Notes under the pieces: model-generated
The model's database searches: none
Seen by the model: the letters and a program-made list of their open reading frames with translations, nothing else
What the model was told of the DNA's origin: nothing
Shown here: positions 1-6,114 of the stretch, in pieces
How positions within the stretch are numbered: position 1 is the first letter of the stretch
Layout: every line of letters starts with the position of its first letter
Assembly (NCBI GenBank): GCA_030621535.1
Contig: JAUXHM010000028.1
Location: 1 to 10,111 of the forward strand
Origin: Candidatus Methanophagales archaeon
GTDB lineage: Archaea > Halobacteriota > Syntropharchaeia > Alkanophagales > Methanospirareceae
Direction: 5' to 3'
Length of the DNA stretch: 10,111 nucleotides
Program-made: the position numbers and the translations under genes

Positions 1-114
1 GCGTTCAGGAGATTTGGAATAGCCCGTGTTGAAGACATTGAAGAAAGAAAAGAAGACCTGAAAAAAATATTTTCGGTTTTAAAAGAGAAATACCCGCCAA
101 GCACGGGAAAATAA
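1..114 (+). CDS. 3' end of an unidentified protein gene
   Basis: An open frame enters from the left edge and ends at TAA (112-114), giving 37 codons. The peptide is rich in Lys, Glu and Arg and looks helical (VEDIEERKEDLKKIF), ending KYPPSTGK. I recognise no motif and cannot assign a family from this fragment. It converges on the glycyl-tRNA synthetase gene, with 122 bp between the two stop codons. Reading in this frame is supported by the lack of internal stops and by codon use (AGA, AAA, GAA) like that of the neighbours. The rest of the gene lies outside the window. Confidence 0.6.
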   Translation, partial: AFRRFGIARVEDIEERKEDLKKIFSVLKEKYPPSTGK

Positions 115-137
115 GACTGGATAATAAATTGTAAAAT

Positions 138-183
138 AGTTTTTCTTTTAGCACAGGTTTTCTTTTTGCAAAAAAGAAAAAGT
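138..183. terminator. T-rich tract and A/T hairpin between convergent genes
   Basis: A T-tract (140-149) follows the plus-strand partial gene. It is followed by a perfect 10-bp A/T-rich hairpin: TTTTCTTTTT (158-167), loop GCA, AAAAAGAAAA (171-180). Read on the minus strand, the same hairpin gives a T-rich tract downstream of the glycyl-tRNA synthetase stop. Archaeal termination relies on U-rich tracts, so this could serve both convergent genes. The assignment is inference. The remaining bases up to 236 hold nothing else I can identify. Confidence 0.4.
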
Positions 184-236
184 GTTGTGTAATCTTGTGG
201 TTAATAATTTTTGGAATGGCTATACTTATAATTGTT

Positions 237-1742
237 TTATCGTTCCCTTCCTTTTAACAACACCTCTTTTACTTCCGCTACAGGAACCCTAACCTGTTTC
301 ATCGTGTCCCGTTCTCTTATTGTTACCGTATCGTCTTCCAGCGTGTCGTAATCTATGGTGACACAATAAGGCGTGCCTATCTCGTCCTGACGCCGATACC
401 GCCTGCCAATACTGCCCGAATCGTCATATTCAACGAATATCGCCTCATTCCTCAAGTCTTGGAACACTTCCTTTGCTTTACGCTTCAACTCATCCCGATT
501 GAGCAATGGGAACACCGCAGCTCTTATCGGTGCCATTTCCTTCTTAAACCTAAGCACTTTTCTTTTCTCTTTCCCCACTTGCTCCTTGTAAAACGAACTT
601 TCCAGTAACGCATAGATTATCCGGTCTATTCCATAAGAGGGTTCGATCACGTGCGGTATAATCTTCGCTTTTGCCTTCTCCGCTTCACCTTCGGCTTGCA
701 CTTGAGATTGCTGTTGAGGATACACACCCATATCGGTATTCGAATATGATGCATGTGACGAAAGGTCATAATCCCCCCTATCCGCCACACCTACAATCTC
801 CATCCACGCATATCTATCGCTAAAGAATTCCGCATCCCAGCAGTCTCGTGCATAATGCGCCATCTCTTCCGGTTCATGCTGTCGGAACCTCAGTTTATCT
901 CGCGGAATTCCTATCCCCTCCAAAAATTCATCTACCTTTGCTATGTGATACCCTAAATACTCATTTGCGATTGTTCCGCTCCTGACTGCTTCTTCCACGG
1001 TCTTTTCCATCTCCTCCTGGGCTTGCGCTCCTTCACCTGGAACTAACCTCAGCTTTCTTTCCTTCACCTCTTCAAACCGCGGATGTTTGTTCTTCTCCTC
1101 GGGGTATACAAAAACCTCCGCTTCTGCTATTGTGAATTCACGCAGTCGAATAAGGCTCTGTCTTGGTGAAATCTCGTTTCTGTATGCTTTCCCTATCTGA
1201 ATAACACCAAAAGGCAGCTTATCGCGATTGAACCTCAGCAATCGCGGGAAATTGAGAAAAGTCCCCTGCGCTGTCTCAGGTCGCAGATAACCTTCGCTTT
1301 TGTCCAGCACCTTCCCCCCCCTTTCTCCTTTTGGCACGCCTATTCTCGTCTGGAACATCAGATTAAACTCACCTGCCGCTTCAAGCTCTCCACCACATTC
1401 AGGGCAGGACTTATTTATATCTATACCCTCATCCACACGAAAAAAGGTCTTGCAGTGCTTGCACACCACTGTCCTGTCCGTAAAACTTTCTAAGTGCCCG
1501 GATGCTTCAAATACATCCCTCGGCGCAACGCTTGTCGTCTCTATCTCATAAAAACCCTCTCTCGTATAGAAAGCTCTCCACGCGGTTTCCACCCGCCGTT
1601 TCAGTAATGCACCCAGAGGGGCATAGTCATAGAAGCCCGCAGCACCGCCGTATATCTCAAAAGCCAGCCACAGGAATCCCCTCCTACGTGCAAGCTCTGC
1701 TATTTCGTCCCTTCCCCCCTCTTTAATATCTGTACTCACCAT
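237..1742 (-). CDS. glyS: Glycyl-tRNA synthetase (archaeal, class II, alpha2 type)
   Basis: Charges tRNA-Gly with glycine in the cytosol using ATP. The 501-residue protein shows class II features in order: motif 1 region with GFYDYAPLG (36-44); a zinc-binding insertion with two Cys pairs (C94/C97 and C113/C116); the LRPETAQGTF segment (153-162); motif 2 with YRNEISPRQ (187-195) and REFTIAEAE (201-209); motif 3 with EPSYGIDR (367-374); and an anticodon-binding domain from about 404 to the end. Archaeal family members are usually about 550-580 residues. The shortage lies around 342-360, where a Gln/Glu/Ala/Lys-rich linker stands in for an insertion normally found between motifs 2 and 3. The chosen ATG has GTGA a few bases upstream. 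It is the last gene of the minus-strand cluster, 27 bp after the preceding stop. Family identity is firm; the linker interpretation is inference. Confidence 0.95.
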   Translation of the reverse strand: MVSTDIKEGGRDEIAELARRRGFLWLAFEIYGGAAGFYDYAPLGALLKRRVETAWRAFYTREGFYEIETTSVAPRDVFEASGHLESFTDRTVVCKHCKTFFRVDEGIDINKSCPECGGELEAAGEFNLMFQTRIGVPKGERGGKVLDKSEGYLRPETAQGTFLNFPRLLRFNRDKLPFGVIQIGKAYRNEISPRQSLIRLREFTIAEAEVFVYPEEKNKHPRFEEVKERKLRLVPGEGAQAQEEMEKTVEEAVRSGTIANEYLGYHIAKVDEFLEGIGIPRDKLRFRQHEPEEMAHYARDCWDAEFFSDRYAWMEIVGVADRGDYDLSSHASYSNTDMGVYPQQQSQVQAEGEAEKAKAKIIPHVIEPSYGIDRIIYALLESSFYKEQVGKEKRKVLRFKKEMAPIRAAVFPLLNRDELKRKAKEVFQDLRNEAIFVEYDDSGSIGRRYRRQDEIGTPYCVTIDYDTLEDDTVTIRERDTMKQVRVPVAEVKEVLLKGRER

Positions 1743-1769
1743 TTCTCACTTTGCATTGTGTGTAATACT

Positions 1770-2219
1770 CTACTCAACCCGCACATCCTCCTTTATCTTC
1801 TCCCACTGCCTATTTCCATCTCTGAGTTCCGCGCTCCCCAACAGCGCTAATTCTATCGCTTTTGCTATGTGTTCCCTTTGCTTATCCGTTAAAAAAGCGA
1901 GCGATTCGTTATAAGAATCCTCAAAATATCTGAGCCCATTTACAAGGTGCTCATGCATCTCGTTAAACCGCTGCGGTGCCTTAATGTACTCTGCCTCACT
2001 AAGTCTGCTCTTTGCGGCACTTCCACACTTTTTCATCTCTTCTTTATATTTGGGCTCTGCGATTTTCTCCCAGAAGAAGTCATGCATGGTCACCACGCCG
2101 TCTATAACAGGAGCTATCCCATCCAGTAAATCAGAACAACTCATCAAATAAAATTTCTCATCCTCGTTTATTCTATACCGCGTTCTTTGCTGTTTGAAAA
2201 GCCCACCAAAAACAGTCAT
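1770..2219 (-). CDS. Unknown 149-residue helical protein
   Basis: I do not recognise this protein. It is 149 residues, charged, and predicted by eye to be mostly helical, with no signal peptide, membrane segment or Cys-pair metal site (only two scattered Cys). Notable stretches are an Arg-rich N-terminus (KQQRTRYRI), a hydrophobic segment around DGIAPVIDGVV (33-43), and an acidic and aromatic central part (NGLRYFEDSYNESLAFL). The start has a good Shine-Dalgarno sequence, GGAGGG, about 9 nt upstream of the ATG. It lies 24 bp after the CBS gene stop and 27 bp before glyS, so it is almost surely cotranscribed with them. That suggests but does not show a translation-related or housekeeping role. 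Confidence 0.75.
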   Translation of the reverse strand: MTVFGGLFKQQRTRYRINEDEKFYLMSCSDLLDGIAPVIDGVVTMHDFFWEKIAEPKYKEEMKKCGSAAKSRLSEAEYIKAPQRFNEMHEHLVNGLRYFEDSYNESLAFLTDKQREHIAKAIELALLGSAELRDGNRQWEKIKEDVRVE

Positions 2220-2243
2220 TTGTAGCTTCCCTCCATCTCTCCT

Positions 2244-3110
2244 CTATTCCAGAACCTTAAGAAGGTCCGTATCGTACAGCATACCGACTAACTTACCTCT
2301 TGTGGAGATAACAGGAAGCTGATCGAACTTGTTTTCGCTCATTTTTCCCGCACATTCGATCACTTCAGAATTACGAGTCGCTGTAACCACTTCCTTCACC
2401 ATTACTTCTCTCACATGCTTACCCGGTAATTTCATCTTTGATACGCCGTAGTACAGTTTCATCGTATCTCTCATCCCTTCCCATGTCCATGCATCTTCAT
2501 CCGCGCCTAAAGAGAGGTCTGAATGTTCTGTTTCATCCTCTATCACCGCAGCGTTTATCAAATCCCTATCTGTTATCAGTCCAACAAGTTCGAATTCCGA
2601 ATTCAGAACAGGAGCTGCCTTTACCTTTCCAAGCTCCATTATTCTACCTGCAACCGATAAAGGCATCTCATCCCATATTGCTATGGTCTTCTCCCCCACG
2701 TAATCGCCTATGGGCGCCTTATAGCCCTCCTTCGCTATTTCCCTGACGATGTCCGCAGCGGTAATTATCCCAACAAGCTTCTCTCCCTCCACCACCGGCA
2801 AACGGCGGATTCCACGCGAGCGGATAATCCGCGCAGCCTCTGCAATAGTAGCTTCTGGACTGATTGTAACGGGATTTCTACTCATCAGCAGCGCTATTTG
2901 CCGCTCATTGGGATTTTTCAGCAAATCCTGTCTTGTAACTACACCTTCTACTTTCCCTCCTTTAACAACGGGAACCCCGGAGATGTATCTTTCCTTGCAT
3001 ATCTCCATTATCACTTCTCTCGTTCCCGGCACGGTCACATAAGCGACATTCTCCACCATTATGTCCCTTATTCTCATTTGCTCGCTCCGTTTCTCCTTAT
3101 CTTGCGCCAT
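2244..3110 (-). CDS. Four-CBS-domain protein
   Basis: A 288-residue soluble protein built of four CBS motifs, at about residues 15-66, 72-128, 134-190 and 233-288. Typical CBS features are DIMVENVAYVTVPGT, SGVPVVKGGKVEGVVTRQDLL, RRLPVVEGEKLVGIITAADIV, and the last DQLPVISTRGKLVGMLYDTDLL. CBS pairs (Bateman modules) bind adenosyl ligands such as AMP, ATP or SAM and act as sensors. There is no attached catalytic domain, so the target is unknown. The segment between motifs 3 and 4 (about 191-232) is acidic, then contains WTWEGMRDTMKLYYGV. The start is uncertain: ATG 3110 has a weak ribosome site, whereas the internal ATG at 3077 (residue 12, MRIRDIM) has GGAG at proper spacing and begins exactly at the first CBS motif. 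It lies 22 bp after the preceding gene in the same cluster. Confidence 0.9.
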   Translation of the reverse strand: MAQDKEKRSEQMRIRDIMVENVAYVTVPGTREVIMEICKERYISGVPVVKGGKVEGVVTRQDLLKNPNERQIALLMSRNPVTISPEATIAEAARIIRSRGIRRLPVVEGEKLVGIITAADIVREIAKEGYKAPIGDYVGEKTIAIWDEMPLSVAGRIMELGKVKAAPVLNSEFELVGLITDRDLINAAVIEDETEHSDLSLGADEDAWTWEGMRDTMKLYYGVSKMKLPGKHVREVMVKEVVTATRNSEVIECAGKMSENKFDQLPVISTRGKLVGMLYDTDLLKVLE

Positions 3111-3132
3111 AGCTCATTATTTTGCTCTATCC

Positions 3133-3399
3133 TTATTCTGTGTTCTCCATTATTTTGTACACGTTGTCATGCAGCCTTACTCGATCTTTCATCTTTAGCC
3201 CTATTGACTGCCCTACCGTAGCGAGTTCGACTTTTTCGTTCTCTATCTCCATTGATTCTAAGACCTGCTCGAACGACGTCGTAGCTCCTTCTACCTTTAT
3301 CCTATCCCCTTCCTTTACATCACCACTCAACTCCACCACTGCAACGCCTATCTTCGAGAAATAATGCGTGATTTTTCCTACTAACTTCTTTTCAACCAT
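3133..3399 (-). CDS. Small EF-Tu domain II-like beta-barrel protein (translation elongation factor-like)
   Basis: An 88-residue protein that is essentially a single translation-factor domain II-type beta-barrel. The run IGVAVVELSGDVKEGDRIKV (17-36), then TTSFEQVLESMEIE (40-53) and VGQSIGLKM (62-70), is the pattern of EF-Tu/IF2 domain II. It also occurs as the C-terminal domain of U32 peptidases and as stand-alone archaeal 'elongation factor-like' proteins. No GTPase domain is present. Its biochemical role is not known to me; its position beside eIF5A fits a ribosome- or tRNA-related role, which is inference. The start is supported by GGGGAG 8 nt upstream. I considered the RNP protein Gar1, whose core is also a small beta-barrel, but the TTxFEQxxxSM signature argues against it. 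Confidence 0.8.
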   Translation of the reverse strand: MVEKKLVGKITHYFSKIGVAVVELSGDVKEGDRIKVEGATTSFEQVLESMEIENEKVELATVGQSIGLKMKDRVRLHDNVYKIMENTE

Positions 3400-3439
3400 T
3401 TTATTTCTCCCCTTTTTGGTTCTACACCACCATGCCGCC

Positions 3440-3829
3440 TTATTTAAGATCTATCTTGTATTTCCCCTCATAGTGTAAGAAGGACATTTCCTTACCCGGC
3501 TCAACCTTCCCTTTCCCCCTCAACGCCCCTGGTATTTCTATTTCAATCGTTGAATAGTCGCCCATGTCCATAATTTGCGCCATGTCCCCAGAAACTGAAA
3601 GCACTTGACCACTCCTTCGCTCTATCACCGGCACGTATAGCTTCGCAGTAACCGGCTGAACCGCCGTTCTTTTTTGCGAATCGAATACGCCAATCCCTTC
3701 TATCCTCGCTTTCGCCGCCCCGTGCTTTCCCGGCTTTGAAGTCGTTATGTTAACTATTGTGCAGGGCTCCTCGTCCATAAGCACGTATCGCCCCTCTTTT
3801 AATGTCCTCGCCTCGGTCAGCTCCTTCAT
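3440..3829 (-). CDS. eif5A: Translation factor IF-5A (aIF5A)
   Basis: Archaeal homologue of eIF5A/EF-P, which binds the ribosomal E site and relieves stalling during peptide-bond formation. It is 129 residues, normal for the family. The N-terminal SH3-like domain carries the modification loop TSKPGKHGAAK (30-40); K35 in PGKHG is the lysine converted to hypusine or deoxyhypusine in this family. The C-terminal OB-fold follows (about 74-129). GGAGGT lies 10 nt upstream of the ATG. It follows a tiny ribosomal-type reading frame (stop 37 bp upstream) and precedes the EF-like gene (40 bp gap), so it sits near the head of a translation-related transcript driven from the divergent promoter near 4030. 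Confidence 0.97.
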   Translation of the reverse strand: MKELTEARTLKEGRYVLMDEEPCTIVNITTSKPGKHGAAKARIEGIGVFDSQKRTAVQPVTAKLYVPVIERRSGQVLSVSGDMAQIMDMGDYSTIEIEIPGALRGKGKVEPGKEMSFLHYEGKYKIDLK

Positions 3830-3866
3830 TTTTTATCTTACCTCCGCTTTTATTCTCTCGCTTAGC

Positions 3867-3953
3867 TTACTTCTTATACCGCATCTTCTTCCTTCTTTTC
3901 TTCAGCTTGTGCTTCCGCATCTTTGCTAATTTTCTCTTCTTTCCACAGGGAAT
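3867..3953 (-). CDS. 28-residue ribosomal mini-protein, bS22/mS38 (AURKAIP1/COX24)-like, with AUU start
   Basis: A 28-codon frame encoding a very basic peptide that begins (AUU)PCGKKRK and ends HKLKKRRKKMRYKK. About 60% of residues are Lys or Arg. From memory, it aligns without gaps over its whole length with the short bacterial bS22/COX24-type proteins (MPSGKKRK...THKRKKRLRKNRHKK), and with the C-terminal KMxxHKxxKxxKKxRF motif of mitochondrial mS38. Those proteins bind small-subunit rRNA near the decoding region. No ATG lies at the family start. The codon in the family's Met position is ATT (3953-3951), placed 4 nt after AGGTGGTGAT (3967-3958), a 9-of-10 match to the archaeal Shine-Dalgarno consensus. 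An internal ATG at 3920 would remove the conserved PxGKKRK end. It is the first gene of the cluster containing eIF5A. Archaeal eL41 is a similar basic peptide and a possible alternative name. Family assignment is from memory and by eye. Confidence 0.65.
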   Translation of the reverse strand: MPCGKKRKLAKMRKHKLKKRRKKMRYKK

Positions 3954-3957
3954 TTAA

Positions 3958-3967
3958 ATCACCACCT
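3958..3967 (-). promoter_or_regulatory. Strong Shine-Dalgarno site deciding the AUU start
   Basis: On the minus strand AGGTGGTGAT matches 9 of 10 positions of AGGAGGTGAT, the complement of the usual archaeal 16S rRNA 3' end. Only the ATT at 3953 sits at proper distance (4 nt after GAT). The site lies inside a six-codon frame (MKKVVI, ATG 3974, TAA 3956-3954) that ends immediately before, and in frame with, the ATT. Confidence 0.65.
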
Positions 3968-3983
3968 TTTTCATTTCTCGCTG

Positions 3984-4020
3984 TTTTGATTTACTACTTA
4001 TTCTCTTTTGATGTTTTGAT
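3984..4020. repeat. Three TTTTGAT direct repeats in the divergent promoter
   Basis: TTTTGAT occurs at 3984-3990, 4006-4012 and 4014-4020. The first and last copies are extended to TGTTTTGAT. They lie between the minus-strand start codons and the shared TATA region. On the minus strand they fall near the expected transcription start or leader; on the plus strand they lie just upstream of the TATA box. They could be binding sites for a regulator or chance A/T-rich matches. Confidence 0.35.
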
Positions 4021-4023
4021 ACA

Positions 4024-4037
4024 TAAAATATAAATAA
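4024..4037. promoter_or_regulatory. Divergent TATA-box promoter region
   Basis: An A/T block around AAAATATAAATAA reads as TATAAATA on the plus strand (4029-4036) and as TTTATATT on the minus strand (4034-4027). Both fit an archaeal TATA box. Expected plus-strand transcription would start near 4060, ahead of the ATG at 4085. Minus-strand transcription would start near 4002, ahead of the mini-protein at 3953. The two adjoining operons are thus probably driven from overlapping boxes, which may make them compete. Confidence 0.6.
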
Positions 4038-4084
4038 CCTTATTATGGTAAAGAAAAGATAAAAATGCAAGGGAGAAAAACGAG

Positions 4085-4747
4085 ATGGGGCGGGTAGATA
4101 AAGCACCAGGTTGGATACTGAAATACAAGGAAAGGATAGATAAAAGGGCAATAACGGTAGAGGATATACTGAAAGCCGAGAACAAGGTAAGGGTAACGCC
4201 CATAAAGTTATCAACGGTGATGAGAGCGGTAAACTCGTTGGGTTATCCAGTTGCTGATTTACGAAGTGGTGAAACGATAGATTTGGCAGCAGGCGTGAAA
4301 AAGGAGAAGCAGGGTGAAAAGATAAAAGAAGTCAGAATCGGACCAGACTGGTTGCAGAAATACCGCGACAGGATAGAAAATCGGACGATAACCGTAGAAG
4401 ACATTCTGGAGGAGGAGAATAAGATAAGACCAGAGCGAATAAAAATATCAACGGTGACGAGAGCGATAAACTCGTTGGGCTATCTAATTACTGAATTGCG
4501 AAGGAGAAAAGAGGGAAAACCGGAAAAGGCAGAAGCCGCGGAGGGAGGAATAGAGAAGGTTGTTTATCCTTCCAGCATTGGTAAAATGTCAAAAGAGACG
4601 GAGAAACGATTTGCAGATGTTAAGAAGAGCTGGGAGGAACATTTGGGTAAATCCATGCAGGATGATCATTTCGTAAATATCCTCCTTGCGTTAGCAAAAC
4701 TACTTGAGCACGGGAAAACACTCGCACCTGCGGAAGTACAGGACTAA
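4085..4747 (+). CDS. Unknown protein with tandem 51-residue repeat
   Basis: I do not recognise this 220-residue protein. Its clear feature is an internal duplication: residues 10-60 and 89-139 align without gaps, with 31 of 51 identities by my count. Shared blocks are WxxKYxxRI, ITVEDIL, ENKxR and IKxSTVxRAxNSLGY. The last block looks like the recognition part of a helix-turn-helix, so nucleic-acid binding is a reasonable but unproven guess. Lys/Glu-rich linkers follow each repeat (about 61-85 and 140-158). The C-terminal part (about 160-220) is a different helical segment (KRFADVKKSWEEHLGKS, then NILLALAKLLEHG). GGGAG lies about 9 nt upstream of the ATG. It heads the six-gene operon, with 1 nt to the next ATG. 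Confidence 0.85.
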   Translation: MGRVDKAPGWILKYKERIDKRAITVEDILKAENKVRVTPIKLSTVMRAVNSLGYPVADLRSGETIDLAAGVKKEKQGEKIKEVRIGPDWLQKYRDRIENRTITVEDILEEENKIRPERIKISTVTRAINSLGYLITELRRRKEGKPEKAEAAEGGIEKVVYPSSIGKMSKETEKRFADVKKSWEEHLGKSMQDDHFVNILLALAKLLEHGKTLAPAEVQD

Positions 4748-4748
4748 A

Positions 4749-5675
4749 ATGAGGGTGCTGGTGGCGGAATACGCAGTAGGAGGTGGGGACAAGGGGGAGA
4801 GCGCATCTTTATTGCGAGAAGGGAAAGCGATGCTTACAACGTTACGGGATAGTTTTGAGCGATTGGGTAATGAAGTTGTTTATCCGATGGCGGAAACGGA
4901 TTTTGAATCGGCAGTGGACAAACTTTCAAAGAAGAGCGATGCGGGCATCGTTATCGCGCCCGATGAGAAGCTATACGAACTTACGAAGATTCTGGAGTCG
5001 AATACCGCTAATCTGGGTTGCCCGTCGGAATGCGTAAAAATATGCGCCGACAAGATGCAGACGACAAAAATTTTGGATAATAACGGAATACCCGTACCGC
5101 GGATTGTTCCCAAAGAAGAGATGAGGAACGGTAGAGCGCAAGGAGCGGTATATGTAAAGAAGCCGCGATATGGATGCGCATCGGAAAACGTGTTTATAGT
5201 GACTGGAAAACAAAGTCAGAACGACGCTTCTTTTGTGGATAATCAGGGGTATATTTTAACGGAATTTATAAAAGGGGAGGACATAAGCAGTAGCGTGGTA
5301 GCTGGAGGTTCTTCCGTGTTGCCGCTGACGATAAACAAGCAATTTGTAGTGATGCGAGGAAAAAGGCTGATATACGAGGGCGGGTCGGTTCCGTATTCTG
5401 TAGGACGAGATGCCGAGAAGGCGATACTGAGCATAAGTAAGAGGGTTGTGACCATACTCCACTGCAAAGGATATGCGGGAATAGATTTCGTATTAGATGA
5501 CGATGGCACGCCATACGTCGTGGACGTGAACCCAAGACCCACTACATCCATCGTGGGAACGGCAAAAGTGATAAATTACGAGGTGGCGGATTTGATATTG
5601 AGAGCGAAATGTGGAACTCTGCCGCTGGAAGAGGAACTAAAAACCGAAGGATGTTTTACTTTAAAACTTTCTTAG
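4749..5675 (+). CDS. mfnD: ATP-grasp ligase, tyramine-L-glutamate ligase (MfnD)-like
   Basis: A 308-residue ATP-grasp enzyme. The N-terminal MRVLVAEYAVGGG and LLREGKAML pattern resembles the archaeal MfnD group, which joins glutamate to tyramine in methanofuran synthesis. ATP-grasp landmarks are the lysine-bearing strand VYVKKPRYG (134-142), ILTEFIKGEDIS (169-180) with E172, and the metal-binding end VVDVNPRPTTS (257-267) with D259 and N261. An in-frame ATG at 4704 lies 45 bp upstream but inside the previous gene. I prefer 4749 because it gives the family N-terminus, follows the previous stop by 1 nt and has AGGA 6 nt before it. The superfamily is firm. The exact substrate is inferred; other ATP-grasp amino-acid ligases remain possible. 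No other methanofuran genes are visible here. Confidence 0.7.
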   Translation: MRVLVAEYAVGGGDKGESASLLREGKAMLTTLRDSFERLGNEVVYPMAETDFESAVDKLSKKSDAGIVIAPDEKLYELTKILESNTANLGCPSECVKICADKMQTTKILDNNGIPVPRIVPKEEMRNGRAQGAVYVKKPRYGCASENVFIVTGKQSQNDASFVDNQGYILTEFIKGEDISSSVVAGGSSVLPLTINKQFVVMRGKRLIYEGGSVPYSVGRDAEKAILSISKRVVTILHCKGYAGIDFVLDDDGTPYVVDVNPRPTTSIVGTAKVINYEVADLILRAKCGTLPLEEELKTEGCFTLKLS

Positions 5676-5685
5676 AATAGTTTAG

Positions 5686-6114
5686 ATGAACAAGAGGAGA
5701 AAAATCGTAGGAATAGTAAAGGATACGTTGGATTTTATCCTGGAAGTGAGCAAATCTAATCACCCGCGGGAGTTCATCGGCATGCTGTGCGCCGATGCGG
5801 ATGTCATAACCGATGTTTTTTTCCTCCCTGGCACGGTTTCGTCAGATGAAAATGCAATTATACGATTGGATATGATGCCAATGGGTCTTGGCTACGTAGG
5901 ATCTGTTCATAGTCATCCACATCCCGCCGCTATGAGACCATCGGAGCAGGATTTGTTGATGTTTTCCAAGACGGGAAATTGTCATATCATCTCTTTTTAT
6001 CCTTATGCCGAGGATAGTTGGAGATGCTATAATTCAAAAGGAGAAGATGTAGAGTTGGAAATAGTGGAGACGGATTTAGAGGAGTTGAAAGAAGGAGGAG
6101 AACTTTTATGGTAA
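5686..6114 (+). CDS. JAMM/MPN+ metalloprotease (Mov34/PAD-1 family)
   Basis: A 142-residue stand-alone JAMM domain. Zinc-site residues are present: Glu29 in REFIGML, H75-S-H77-P in GSVHSHPHP, and S86 and D89 in RPSEQD. The usual spacing is HxH-x10-D; here there are 11 residues between H77 and D89, one extra in the loop (HPAAMRP). Family members cleave isopeptide or peptide bonds next to ubiquitin-like modifiers (desampylases) or process sulfur-carrier proteins. The short length with no extra domain fits the archaeal enzymes. It starts 10 nt after the ATP-grasp stop with no strong ribosome site, and its end overlaps the next start by 7 nt, so it is probably translationally coupled to that gene. 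Sharing a transcript with the proteasome beta subunit suggests a role in modifier removal before degradation; that is inference. Confidence 0.85.
   Translation: MNKRRKIVGIVKDTLDFILEVSKSNHPREFIGMLCADADVITDVFFLPGTVSSDENAIIRLDMMPMGLGYVGSVHSHPHPAAMRPSEQDLLMFSKTGNCHIISFYPYAEDSWRCYNSKGEDVELEIVETDLEELKEGGELLW

Noticed and set aside
3133..3399. H/ACA RNP protein Gar1
   Set aside because: Similar size and a beta-barrel core, but the TTxFEQxxxSM signature and missing Gar1 glycine/valine pattern point to an EF-Tu domain II-like protein.
3867..3974. UAA readthrough joining MKKVVI to the basic mini-protein
   Set aside because: UAA is not the recoded stop of pyrrolysine (UAG) or selenocysteine (UGA), and the family length fits a start at the ATT without the extra six codons.
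3874..3987. An overlapping acidic minus-strand frame (ends WKEEKISKDAEAQAEEKKEE)
   Set aside because: Open for 37 codons but lacks any ATG, GTG or TTG near the Shine-Dalgarno site; the overlapping basic frame matches a known family end to end. The acidic reading is what a purine-rich K/R-coding stretch gives in another frame.
4704..4748. A 15-residue N-terminal extension of the ATP-grasp protein
   Set aside because: It overlaps the preceding gene and adds residues not seen in the family; the ATG at 4749 gives the typical N-terminus.
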